The notes below the pieces were generated by a model. The model saw only the letters and a program-made list of their open reading frames with translations, had not been told where the DNA came from and ran no database searches. The position numbers and the translations under genes are program-made. Of a stretch of 22,530 nt of DNA, positions 1 through 14,150 are shown in pieces (within the stretch, counting starts at the first letter, position 1; each line of letters begins with the position of its first letter). Origin of the DNA: Silene noctiflora. Taxonomy: Eukaryota; Streptophyta; Magnoliopsida; Caryophyllales; Caryophyllaceae. The DNA lies in contig VHZZ01011449.1 in assembly GCA_009801015.1 (NCBI GenBank), forward strand, positions 31,521 to 54,050, read 5' to 3'.

Positions 1-132
1 TTTTTCGCCAAAATCTTTTAAAACTTTATGGACTCGCAACGATCTATACGATATTACGGGTCATACTAGGGAGCCTTTCATTTAGAGAGGTGATTGCTAA
101 TACTTTGGTGGAGCGAGATTGGAGAGAGACGC

Positions 133-159
133 GTTGACGACATATTGTATGTCGTCAAC
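133..159. repeat. perfect 12-bp inverted repeat, 3-base loop
   Basis: The arms GTTGACGACATA and TATGTCGTCAAC are exact reverse complements around TTG. The hairpin lies directly beside the exon-like stretch at 168-320. It may be the core of a small MITE or a chance stem-loop; I found no flanking target duplication. Confidence 0.6.
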
Positions 160-167
160 ATCATTAT

Positions 168-320
168 TCACATTGACAATATACTTACCATTTTGACAAT
201 GTAGTCAAGAATTGCATAGGCAGCCTTGAGAGATACATTACCGTGAAGCGGATGTTTTCGACCAATCAAGGAACTAACCATATTCGTCATAGTACTTGGG
301 AAAACAACATTACGTACTCA
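168..320 (-). other. exon-like fragment of unknown origin
   Basis: On the minus strand an open stretch of about 40 residues contains the string GRKHPLHGNVSLKAAYAILD and then runs into ATG|GTAAGTAT, a near-consensus plant splice donor. The other two minus frames contain stops here. I do not recognise the family. It could be an exon of a gene extending beyond the left edge, a relic exon, or chance. No upstream acceptor can be chosen with confidence, although a TTTTCCCAAG sits at the right place. It is downstream of, and not part of, the complete UBC27-like reading frame. Confidence 0.25.
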
Positions 321-767
321 CATACCAAACTACTGTATTATTTTTATTTTTTCGGACGCTTTTTCCATTCCGGCCTCGCCCTAAAAAAAACTTGATTACC
401 ACCCTCTTCATTGTATTTATGTTGTCCCCTCAAAAATAGAGACGATATAAATGAAATGGAGCGAGTAATAACCCAGTTGCAATCTGTACTACTAAATTTA
501 TACATGTAAAACACAAAGCAAAGCAAAAGCGATACTGAACTTTCCGTTTCAACTGGATGCATTCCATTCAGAAACAAGCTTTTGTCATCATCTTTTTAGA
601 GAAGGAGCTTTACATCAATTCAAACAAAATATGAATGTCAGCAACAAGCTTGACATAATATGGACGGGATCGTTTAATACTATAATAAAGGGCAAGCTGT
701 GGACATTTTGTATGGGAAATGCCCTTCACAGCAGTGTATCAACGACAATAAAGATTCTACGGTCAAA

Positions 768-4867
<4,100 letters not shown>

Positions 4868-5932
4868 TTTTGATTGATTTGATTTGATTTGATTTTCAGC
4901 AGAGAAATGAAAAGAGGGGGTAAAATTAGGGTTTGAAGAGTGAGGTTGGTACAATTTTCCTAAGCAACGATTGGTTTTCGGACTTTCGGTGAGTGGGGTT
5001 TGAAAAAGGTGATCTATTGTCGTTTCTAGCTTTGTATACAACTTTGAACTTCTAAATTCTGAATTTCTAATTATCATATCAACTACCCGTCTAAAGCTGA
5101 TAACGAGTTTGGGAAAGAGATATAATTTAAAAAAAAGTTCGCAAAATGGATCGGATTTAGTAACGAAAATTAAGTTGAAAAGCATAAATAATGCATAATC
5201 TAGATGTGATTCTTACCTGACCGTAACATTGCTACACTCAAAACTGGCCTGATCAAAAGTGACTTTGTCTAAAATCATCTGACCCCAAAAATGACCAAAT
5301 TTGAAGTGACCATTACTCGAAAATAACTTGGTCCAAAAATACTGAATCTGAAACTCGAACTCAAAGATAACTCGACTCAACCTAAAACGAGGTGTATAGC
5401 ATATATGAAATTAGTCAATCCAAACCCCAACGGACAGCCTATTTACCAAGTCTAGTTATAGAGAACTTTAGATACAAGTTCATGACTTTTAAGTTAATGT
5501 TATTGGACATTTTTTGTATTTTATTACAAGGAGAATGTTCGTCCGTAACAAATTAATTAAGAAGCAAAGTTTTCCTTAATATGGTTTTATGATATTTGTA
5601 TTAATAAAACAACCTTATACATCATTAAATAGCAAACTTCTGTAATCCGTGGAAGTTCTTTTTTGGTTGTCAAATGAGCCACTGGAATAGTACAAAATCG
5701 TACAACTTACAACACAAGTTTTTTGATAAAATTATCTATAGCCTAATAATGAAACTTGGCGGCCACAATTTCCACAGAATAGACAAAGTTTAGAACCCAC
5801 ATTTCCGAACTCTGATCCTACATAGCCAACTACGTGGAGGTGCACCAAGATACAAGCCCAAAAAGTATACTATCTCCTACTATTACTATTCCTCTTTTCT
5901 CAAGTTTCAGAATGTTCAATTGCAGGAAACCA
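4868..5932. promoter_or_regulatory. intergenic: UBC27-like 5' region and GT29 3' UTR
   Basis: The part next to 4867 is the UBC27-like 5' UTR, pyrimidine-rich on the minus strand (CCCCCTCTTTTCATTTCTC) and ending in an ATCAAA-rich leader directly before the ATG. The part next to 5932 is the GT29 3' UTR; a candidate AATAAA on the minus strand lies at 5520-5525, about 410 bases past the stop. I could not choose a TATA box with confidence. Positions 5221-5420 are an AT-rich stretch of unknown nature. Confidence 0.55.
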
Positions 5933-8900
5933 TCAGGAGCTTGGTACGGTGCAGAGCAAGCCGTGTCCTGGACTATGCTCCATGGGATACATGGTCGTGC
6001 CTTTCACGTACTCTTGATGCTCACGAGCTTCCTTTCTTAGGCTAGGCTTTATGGTGTTCTGCTGCCTTGATACTATCCAACATGCACCGACCGGATCTGT
6101 GGAGCCAGCTCCGACCCTCCTGAAAAAGGCAGCTCATGGGATATATATTCTGCTAATAAGATGACGCAGTGGATGTAAGCTTCATTATCCATGGGGAAGA
6201 CAATGGCGACTGCAAGTACACTGCACAAAACTCACCCGACCCCATCCAAATTTTATTTTTAGACACTGTCTTGGCTAATCCTAGAATGATTATGGCTGAG
6301 CCACCAATCCAATCCAATCCAATTCCAACCCAAATGCTACGGGCAAAGGTATTTAAAGTTCAGCAGCCTATCTTTTCCATATATCTGGTGGATAAGACTA
6401 TAAGAGCCAACAACACATTTCCTAACAAGTAACAAGCTTCTCAATAAACATGAATTAAAGACATGTTGATCTAGCGTCCAGTCCTCAGCCAGCCAACTAG
6501 TGACATCATTTTAAGTAAAAAATACGGAGTATATAAGAGCAAAGTCTAAATGAGATTGAAGAGTATATGGACTAGTAATAAACACAGATCAAACTGAATA
6601 CTTACGCCAATATTTTCTCTGATGCCATTCTAGCTGCAGTCAGAGTGCTACGACTGGGAAGCCCCTTCACAACACGATCAGGATCGGAGCGCATAGGTGA
6701 GTGGATTTTGATAAGCTGCAAATTATATAACCAACAATAACAAACAATTAATCTCTCAACCTTCCAAAAGCAAAGTAGTTTCTGATCATATTTTGAATTT
6801 AGACAAACGAAAAGAAAAAAACAGTATACATAATAAATGCAAAAAAAGAAACACTTACGCCTAGGCACTCCATCATCTGATAGTATGCGCGGCCATGCAA
6901 AGGAGTATGACCTCCACGTGATTCTGAGAAATACCTAGTCCTGTTAATGTCAACAATTGTCCATGAGAATGGAAGCTGAAATTTTCCATCGCTAACACTA
7001 AACAGACTGAGACCCATATTGACGACAGATTGATGATATGATAATTACCATTCTTCATAACCCGGATCAACAGTGAAACCATAAATATCCACAGAATCAC
7101 ATATTGATAGTGCGAATTCCAGTGCTTTAAGCCCTGTTCCTTTAGCTGATGAACCAAAGGATGTGCCTAACATTAGATACACAGGATTAAGGATTGGAAT
7201 CTCCTGCAAAAGAGGTGTAAAAGGAATTCAATAAATAAAACGAATGAGGTAGCGTAAATGGGAGGATGCAAGATTGTAAGGTAACCACAATTAGGTTTAC
7301 GAGGTACTAACGACTAAAGAGTTGACGTTCTAAACAATACTCCAGAGAGCCAACAGAAAAAGAAAATGCACAAATTGTTTGAAACGTGGAGCAATATATT
7401 ACCGTAAATAATATTACAACATAAATATAATAATATAAAGAAATAAATATATAAATAAAATAACAATAATATAAAAGAGAGTAGATAAGAAAGGTGTATC
7501 CTGGGTCGAATCGCGCTAGGTGCTTTCCTAAGAGAGATAACGCCTCCACTGCACTAGTTACCGAATAGTGTGTTCCTCTCCCAAGATACGACAACCCGTT
7601 GGACTCCTTCGGTAGCAGCAAGAGGAGCCCCCGAACCGATGATCGTCCAATGCTCAATAATAGTTTTAAAGTAGTATAAAAATAACTTTTAGAAGCTCAT
7701 TGTTTAAAGCGTACAAAACAGATTGTAATATGGGAAAATCTTTTATCATTGTGACACTAATTTACACGCCATCATCTCAGAGCCTAAGTGCACACGCACC
7801 TCTTATAAAATGATGATCATACATCTCTGAATATACTAATCACACTATATATATAAAGTTGACAAATAAATGATCATCAAACATTCAAACCAAAACATAC
7901 GTTACTAAGACAAATTTTACCAATGACCATTTGGTTATATAATAAACGTATCAAGCTAGTCAAAATGATATTTGACACTCATAAAATCACCAACATTAAG
8001 TAACATTAATCATCCAACTAAATGTGACTAAATGCACTCATTAAAATCAATGACCATAAATTTCTCATTAAACCAATTTCAATTTATTTGGACAAACATT
8101 AAATTAAAACTCTTAATATAATTCTTAAATCATAATATTTTCCAACACAAATGGAGTAAATACGTACCCGTATCATTTTGCTCATTATGTCGTGAATAGT
8201 TGTTTTAACTATCAAAGCCTCCTTTCCAGCATCTGTACGAAGTTACAGTCATACTCGAGAAGAATATTTGATTAAGCTTCAAAGAAGTAAAGTGATGCTT
8301 ATACCATAGAGTTCAGCAACTTTATCGAGAGCTTTGGCAGACCCTCTATTTAGAAGGCGAAAAGTACTCTTTGAACCCACATACTCAGAGTAGTTCTGTT
8401 GCACATCATACAAAATTAGATTTCAGAAGCAATTAATTAATTAAAAAAAACATGTGGTGGCTCCATACAACCTGAATGGGGGCGCCATTCTGTCGGAAAA
8501 TAGCATCATATGAATCTATCTCCTTTCCGAACTTTGTTTTCAAAAGATCTGCTGAATTTCCAACTACAGCACACCGATGAAATTGCCTTGGATAATACGG
8601 TGGAGCCTGAGGGAGGACCAGTGAAAGTTTCTCCATACAAAGAGACTTATTCTGACAATGGTTACTGCAACACACAAACTTAAGGTTGAGTGACCGATCG
8701 AATAAGGCCCTAGCAAATAATCCATAATACAAGCACATCAACAGCTGATAGAAGAATTTTATATACATAATCCTCAATTGAGCCTTTAGGCAAAAGTAGT
8801 CACTTCTATGTTCTCACCATATAACTATGTAAGTCCTGTAATAGGTTCATACCTAAGAAAACCTAGGTAAGAGAGTGGATCTAAAAGAAACTTCAGAAGT

Positions 8901-10730
8901 TAGCATCTTAGAGCTACTCCTATAAAGTAAATTAAGGTGAAGCTGACATCCACCACAAACTACAACCCTAAGTAATAAAAAGCAAAAGACCAGATCTGGG
9001 AATTGTAAAAAGAACACTCAAACACGAACACACGTATATATCAATTTTCATGTTTCCTTATTGTCACCACACACCATTAAGTGCAAACTGATTTAGTTTC
9101 TAGAGCTAAGTGGCAAAAAGTTGTGCTAGGATTACTCACAGTTGTATTCCTTTATTGATCCTTTTCCATGCATAATCCTCCCATCCATTGGGTAAGGCAT
9201 CTATGTATTCCCTCGTCAACACTGTTGTACTATTCCTAACCTGAAACAATCAGCTCACTAAATAGAAGATCAATCAAGATACAAGAACATCAAATAGCAA
9301 TGTGATGAAGGTATAAAAATTTAACTTATCGGACTTATAACTGCTCACCTGTTCCCAGGTAGCCACAGCTTCACAGAGATTAAATTCATGAGACAGACCT
9401 TCAAGCTCCCCGGATTTAGGATCACTCTGCACATATTCATGAGCATTGTAACTGTCTAGTACTCAAGTCTCACCAAGCATAGAAAACCCAAGAAGATGCC
9501 TAAATATTAGCAATAGTTGTAAATTGAAAATTTACCCATTTGGAGATAGTTTTATCAGGAAATTTCATCGTAACTTGGCAGTAGTCTTTATCAAACAAGG
9601 CTTGCAAACCCAACCCATTAGCACTCTGTAACAACAGCAACCACACAGATTTATTGGTCATGCTAATAACCATGATTTGGAAAAATGAATAATCAAGCTA
9701 TCAAAATGATAAACACTCGTAATGTAGAGTACTAAACAAGTGGCACAAAAAAGCTCTCTCATGTCTTTGAGCAAGACCCAAAGATAAGGCTAATCCATTG
9801 TTTGGACAGAGGTTAAGGGAGGGGACAATTTCCTTATTTGGTTTGCACAATGAATTAAAAGGAAATGGGGGTTCTACTTTCCGTCCTATAGTCCTACCCG
9901 ATAAACTAGAATCCTTCTGACATAGAATAGAAAAGATATGGAAGTTTACTGACAGTCCATTTTCCCTCTGACCCTCCCATTCCTGTCCTCCTATTACATT
10001 ATTCATACAAACCCTAAGTGACAAAGCTCGGAGTGAAATGGCAATCTCCTCCCCACTACCTAGGGCACCTACCCCACCCACCACACACACACACACACAA
10101 TGGCATTATGAATGCTATTACTCACTAAAACCCTCAAGCGAAAACACGAACATTATAATGCCCATCATGTACATGCACCATAGCAATTGACAACTAGTAC
10201 ATTATAATGTCCATCAAGCAAAAACATGCACGGCAGTATAATCCCCATCATGCACATGTAACATAGCAGTATACTAACTATAAATCTAGCTCCGCCACTG
10301 ATTACACTACAGTTCAATCGTATAATTAAGCAACTACTTCAGAAGACATCAATAGAATGATCTTAACAAAACCCAGTAAATCTCTGAAAATTACTTGAAA
10401 TTCAAATAAACAGAAAATACAATACAAAAAATCTGAAAAAATGGAGAAGCTCACCACACACTGCTGAAAACTACTACGAAGAGCATCCAATCCCCGCAAA
10501 TCTTCATCAGAAAGCCTTATCTTTGGATCTAAATAAATAAAAACAAAAATACCCACAAAAAATCACACATCAAAAACTGAAAAAAACAAATAAAAATCAA
10601 AACTTTGCAATAAAATTTAAATGTGGGAATTAGAATAAATACCAAAATTGGAGAAGGAAGTGATGTAAATTAGGATAATTGAGAATCCAGAAACAAGAAC
10701 AAGAAGTAACCCAAATGGCAACACCCTCAT
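5933..10730 (-). CDS. SIA2: GT29 sialyltransferase-like Golgi glycosyltransferase (SIA1/SIA2 type)
   Basis: Twelve minus-strand exons (10643-10730, 10455-10528, 9536-9625, 9349-9426, 9140-9240, 8472-8664, 8305-8395, 8168-8232, 7049-7203, 6859-6940, 6606-6715, 5933-6119) join to 1,314 bases (437 residues plus stop). Every boundary is GT-AG and every split codon closes. Residues 5-25 are a hydrophobic signal anchor, so this is a type II Golgi membrane protein. The sialyl motif L region spans about 174-206 ([17 protein letters not shown], then FRQNGAP). The motif S region spans 267-303 ([12 protein letters not shown], ending DIYGF). [11 protein letters not shown] (323-333) is the late conserved block, and N113 is in an NST sequon. 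Plants lack ordinary sialic acid; SIA1/MGP2 and SIA2 of Arabidopsis are needed for pollen tube function and proposed to act on KDO- or Dha-containing rhamnogalacturonan II. The transferred sugar is therefore inferred. The SIA2 assignment over SIA1 rests on remembered similarity. Confidence 0.9.
7204..8167 (-). other. GT29 gene intron 8 (964 bp) with a GC-rich insert
   Basis: Exons 8 and 9 join in frame across this intron without any extra coding piece. Inside, 7500-7650 is strikingly GC-rich against flanks of nearly pure A/T (7395-7485). The minus strand is open there for 116 codons, but the peptide matches no family I know. The rest (7660-8167) is plain AT-rich intron. Confidence 0.75.
7310..7660 (-). 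mobile_element. possible unidentified inserted element in intron 8
   Basis: A GC-rich block (about 7500-7650) and an adjacent A/T-only tract differ sharply in base composition from the rest of the gene. This suggests an insertion such as a small LTR-type or other non-autonomous element. I could not find a target duplication or convincing ends, so both limits and the family are uncertain. Confidence 0.3.
9626..10454 (-). other. GT29 gene intron 2 (829 bp)
   Basis: The intron contains a CA microsatellite at 10079-10099 and three diverged repeats of a CATTATAATGCCCATCATG-like unit between about 10150 and 10275. A purine-rich to pyrimidine-rich block at about 9790-9990 has TTGTTTGG-like text. 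A 15-base transposon-like terminus lies at 10286-10300. The open minus frame at 9701-10096 lies within intron and has no family resemblance. Confidence 0.7.
10286..10300 (-). mobile_element. CAGTGGCGGAGCTAG transposon-end motif
   Basis: Read on the minus strand this is CAGTGGCGGAGCTAG, a terminus seen at the ends of many plant non-autonomous elements. It resembles the AGTGGCGTTTCTAG end of the element in the UBC27-like intron. I did not find the partner end inside the intron, so the element may be truncated or the match incidental. Confidence 0.35.
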
Positions 10731-11044
10731 CTCATTGATCTTGTTTTTGCAAATTGTAAAACAATATTATAGAACAAAGATTGAAATTGGGAATTTTAAT
10801 TGAAGTTTTTGAGGGTTTATTGAGATTTGTGGTATTTTAGTAATGGAGTTAGTGTTATGTGTGTGTACACTACTACAGTGTGTCTCTAATGGCGGATCTG
10901 TTGAGCTTTTCTGAGGGAGGAGTACCCAATTAAGTGTAGAACAACTTTGTTCAATACTAATTCAGAACACAATAAAGTCTTTCGGTCGCAATTATTTGTT
11001 TATGTTTTTACTAATTCAAAACACAAAAAGTCTTTCGGTCACAA
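10731..11044 (-). promoter_or_regulatory. 5' UTR and proximal promoter of the GT29 gene
   Basis: The minus strand here should carry the GT29 5' UTR and core promoter. I could not assign a transcription start or TATA box with confidence. A direct repeat pair lies at its distal end, next to the inserted element that begins at 11053, leaving only about 320 bases between the ATG and that element. Confidence 0.45.
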
Positions 11045-11048
11045 TTAA
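10956..11048. repeat. two direct copies of a ~39-bp unit
   Basis: The copies lie at about 10956-10994 and 11010-11048. Each reads ACTAATTCA(G/A)AACACAA, then AAAGTCTTTCGGTC(G/A)CAATTA. They differ at a few positions and are 54 bases apart start to start. The second copy ends inside the 8-bp target duplication of the neighbouring element. Confidence 0.8.
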
Positions 11049-11052
11049 TTCT

Positions 11053-11766
11053 CGGATGGGCTAAATTCCGTGCGCAATTTTACTCAATCCCGCGCTTTTT
11101 TACCCCTTTTTCCGAGTCTACCCCTTTCACTTCTCACCCACAAAAAAAAACCCTAAAGAGAGAGAAATTGAAGACCACATATGTAACAGCCGCCCCTCGC
11201 TCCAGTCAACCCATCAGTCGACCGACAACGGAGAGGGCAATAGGAGGTTGGGTCAACGGCGAGGTGGGTAGGTTGCGTTGATGGTGAAGCGGCTGGGTAG
11301 GATGGATAGAACACAAATTTATATGAAGTATGGTGGGGTATGGTGGTCGACGGCGAGGTTGATAGGCTAGGGTAGGGTGGTTGACGTCGAATGGGTCGGG
11401 GTGGTCGTAGAGGAGGGGTAGGTCGACAGCGACATGAGTAGGGTGTGTCGACGGAGAAGCGGTTGGGTATGGTTGACAGCGGTTGGGTATGGTTGATGAG
11501 ACACTTTGATTCATTGGAGTATGGTGGATTAGGATGGTCGGCGGNGTGGGGTTGGGGTGGTCGTCGGAGCATGGANCAGGTTGGTCTGGGCTAGGGAGGA
11601 GTAGTCGGGGGATGGTGAGGGGGAAGGGAGGTGGGGTGGCAAAGGGTGTCGTTTGGACTGCGTGAATCTTGCAATTTTTTTTTTTTTAAGTTAAGGGTAG
11701 TGATAGGAAAAGAGGGTCAAAGTGCGCGGGATGTAGTAAAATAATGCGCGGGATTTAGCAATTACG
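11053..11766. mobile_element. 714-bp non-autonomous TIR element, GC-rich interior
   Basis: TTAATTCT is exact at 11045-11052 and 11767-11774. The ends are long imperfect inverted repeats: left CGGATGGGCTAAATTCCG..., right (reverse-complemented) CGTAATTGCTAAATCCCG..., and both continue with (C/A)ATCCCGCGC and CCCCTTTT/CCCTCTTTT-like text for about 55 bases. An 8-bp duplication fits hAT or short MULE; the long repeats favour MULE-like. The interior (about 11160-11660) is GC-rich, with repeated GGTTGGGTATGGTTGAC-like units and a proline-rich minus frame through 11153-11572 that contains two ambiguous bases. No transposase is visible. The interior may be captured foreign DNA or simply a degenerate minisatellite. 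Confidence 0.8.
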
Positions 11767-11774
11767 TTAATTCT

Positions 11775-12605
11775 TTATCTTTTAATTGTATTATGAGACG
11801 TATTTTAATTAAACTAAACAAATAATTTGAACTGGAAAAGTAATATTCTATCCATTCAACTCCACACTACATTTATCCTTTTTGTACAAGTTTTAAGAAA
11901 GAAATAAAAAATTATTAAAGGTACAATTTGTGTTGAGAGAAGTTGCTTTATTAGTTAGGCAAACTGGGGGTATTACCCAGAAAATTAGTGATTAAGCGTT
12001 CCCACCAAAAATTAGTAGGGCCAAATATCCCACCAAATTTGACAAAGTTTGAAAGTCCCACTATTTTCACTAGGATTTTCCCCCCTAATGGCAGAAATCT
12101 TTACTGAGATGCCTTTTATAAAAGGGCATTTCTCTACCCTATTACAACATTAAAGAACTTAACAACAAAAATTAGCTTTACAATCCCATTAAATTTACAT
12201 AAAAGTCTACCAAAAACCAACAAAATAATAATAAAAAAAAACCGCTTCTGAAGAATGGGTGCAAAGTGTCTATCAGAAGATGGGAGGCAGGAAGTTGGGT
12301 TGTATTTACTTCAACGATCAACCAACGGGAAGCTACGTCGTGGCGTTATGCTGGAAGTAGCTGCAAAATGGGCGTTATGCTAGATGGAGTCTAAATGTCA
12401 AAAAGTTTAAGACAACAAGAATGACGATATGCTAAGGTGAGGACCGCTCTCAAGGCTCCAACATATTTATGCATAAGCTATATGTCAAGTCGTTGCTCCC
12501 CATATAAGCGAAAATCATCATATGGTTCACCACAGACATTTTTAAAACACTTGGTTAGCTCCAATAATACGAATGCCTACAAGTCATGTGAATGTGAAAG
12601 ACTAA
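11775..12605. other. intergenic stretch, possible transposon relic
   Basis: Positions 11960-12130 (GGGGGTATTACCCAG, AATATCCCACCAAATTTGAC) read like a MULE-type terminal region. At 12245-12360 the plus strand keeps a 38-codon frame (EEWVQSVYQKMGG... ending ALCWK, then stop) that I do not recognise. The sequence GGCGTTATGCT occurs twice, near 12343 and 12370. I found no second terminus, so the identity stays open. Confidence 0.3.
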
Positions 12606-13101
12606 ATGATTATGATAGGAAATAGTGATTCAACAACACAAGTTCTCCAATCTCCACATCCTCTCGATATCCAATTCGGTGACGGTATCGCAATACTGTC
12701 ACCAAACAGCCGGACCGCAGTCCGTACCGTGGTACTCGTGACACACCTGTGGTACCGGGCTCGGGCACTAATCGGATCCCCTGCCAAACGTCGTGACACC
12801 ACACCCGTCCCTCCATACTCAAGCCATGAACGTGCACGTCCCTCCTGGAGTGGGGAAACTCCAAGAGGCGACTCAAGCGTAAAAGCGGTCTCCCGACCCG
12901 TCTTACGTCTCCTCGACCACCCAACATAGTACCCCCAAATCCTCCACTCACCACCTCCAACATCCATAATAAATTAAAGATGCACAATATGCCAATTGGT
13001 CTTTCCACACAATAATAACCATCTTCCCCTATAGACTAAACGATTAACAAGTCTAGGGTAATCTCGTTCATTTTTCCCGCTCAAGTGCTTCCTTGCGCAA
13101 A

Positions 13102-13320
13102 AATATCCTCTTATATTTTCAGCAATAATATATAATAGTCAATTAATAAATATCCTCTTCTATTTTCAGCAATAATGTATTGTAGTCAATATATTTTGAG
13201 GAAAAAAATTACTCTAATTGGAATTAAACCTCTTCTATTTTCTGCAAGAATATATTGTAGTCAATTAATATTGTAGTCAATCTATTTTGAGCAAAAAAAG
13301 AAAATACACTGATTGGAATT
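13102..13320. repeat. diverged tandem repeat, about three units
   Basis: Units begin near 13102, 13149 and 13226. They share CCTCTTCTATTTTCAGCAA and TTGTAGTCAAT; the last two also share an ATTTTGAG...TTGGAATTAA tail. The stretch lies within the degraded LTR region. Confidence 0.75.
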
Positions 13321-13419
13321 AAATGCACAATAAGCAATACTTCCCGAACATTTAATACGATCATTTTCAACTGATCCCCATAGAAAAAATAAATCAATAA
13401 TCCCCTATATACTAAAAGA

Positions 13420-13564
13420 CCAGTAGGTCTCGTGAGAGACCGTCTCCCACTAATTTAGTGAGAGACATAATAGGGAAAAAAGAAATTTAATGGGTCCCTC
13501 ACCCCAACATATGAGAGGTCTCTCAATAACGTTATTGAGAGACCGTCTCTCCGAAGTTTTTGTG
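13420..13564. mobile_element. 145-bp hairpin MITE with 8-bp target duplication
   Basis: CTAAAAGA is exact at 13412-13419 and 13565-13572. The enclosed 145 bp is built of nested inverted repeats. Positions 13517-13544 form a perfect 28-base palindrome (GGTCTCTCAATAA mirrored about CG), and 13442-13466 is a near-perfect one. The ends both contain GAGAGAC(C/G)GTCTC. An 8-bp duplication fits hAT-type MITEs. The GAGACCGTCTC core is shared with the array in the UBC27-like intron. Confidence 0.7.
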
Positions 13565-13572
13565 CTAAAAGA

Positions 13573-14150
13573 GTAACATTACTTAACAATTCGCGCTCAA
13601 TATTATTATTACTCCTTTAACCATAAAAAAAAATATATTATTATTACTCTTGAAAAATTCTAACTAATGAAGTAAGTGGGCTCACTGTTAATTTAGTCCG
13701 TTAATTTGGTTCCATTAATTGGCAAAAATCTTGCTAAAAAATCTTACTCAGTGTTATTCTTACAAAAGTGATTAATCTAATTCCATTTATTAAAAAAAAT
13801 TATTATCTTAAAAATCAAGAAATATAGAGATATGATTTGTTAAATTTTTTAAATCAATTTCTAAATATTTTTTCCAAATCAACTTCAAAAATATCAAGCA
13901 TCTAAAATAACTTTTATGTAACTCTCATGCAGGGCAAATTTCATAAAAAACACAAAAATGAATTCTCAACTACTCTATGTTATTCAAAATTCGTCTTAAT
14001 ATAAAACTTTATAATAATAAATTTATTAAATGTAAAAATGTTTAATGCCAACATTTTAATTATAAATTTCTTTAACACAACACTCTACAAATACCGTACT
14101 ATAGTACGAGATCTATACTAGTATGACAAGAATTCATATGTTTGTCAACA
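13573..14150. other. AT-rich stretch without genes
   Basis: This stretch is very AT-rich and has no coding frame, in the middle of the degraded minus-strand LTR. A perfect 14-base palindrome (CGTACTATAGTACG) lies at 14095-14108. I see nothing else in it. Confidence 0.7.

Larger units (their letters stand above)
1..767. other. 3' flank of the UBC27-like gene, no confirmed gene
   Basis: This is the 3' side of the minus-strand UBC27-like gene and should hold its 3' UTR. On the minus strand a candidate poly(A) signal (AATAAA, plus strand TTTATT near 344-349) lies about 420 bases beyond the stop codon, a plausible but unproven distance. The open frame on the minus strand at 344-577 has no recognisable domain and is probably chance. 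Positions 1-120 carry no sequence I recognise. A short exon-like stretch and a hairpin in this interval are listed separately. Confidence 0.5.

Noticed and set aside
4868-5185. In-frame upstream start for the UBC27-like protein
   Set aside because: It would add over 100 residues that resemble no E2 protein. The start at 4867 gives the family's normal N-terminus and length, and the upstream bases look like a 5' UTR.
7307-7657. 116-codon open frame as an extra GT29 exon
   Set aside because: Exons 8 and 9 join in frame at GT-AG sites without it, and the peptide has no GT29 similarity.
9790-10020. Inverted TTGTTTGG-type MITE in GT29 intron 2
   Set aside because: The two halves look loosely inverted, but I could not define ends or a target duplication.
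9701-10096. 131-codon minus-strand frame as a gene
   Set aside because: It lies wholly within GT29 intron 2, includes a CA microsatellite and has no domain.
11153-11572. Proline-rich minus-strand frame as a protein gene
   Set aside because: It is produced by repeated GGTTGGGTATGG-like units inside a TIR element, contains ambiguous bases and is open in two frames, as expected of a minisatellite.
12602-13008. Several overlapping frames on both strands as genes
   Set aside because: They overlap in a GC-rich block that is repeated in the LTR piece at 15337-15660, so they are LTR sequence.
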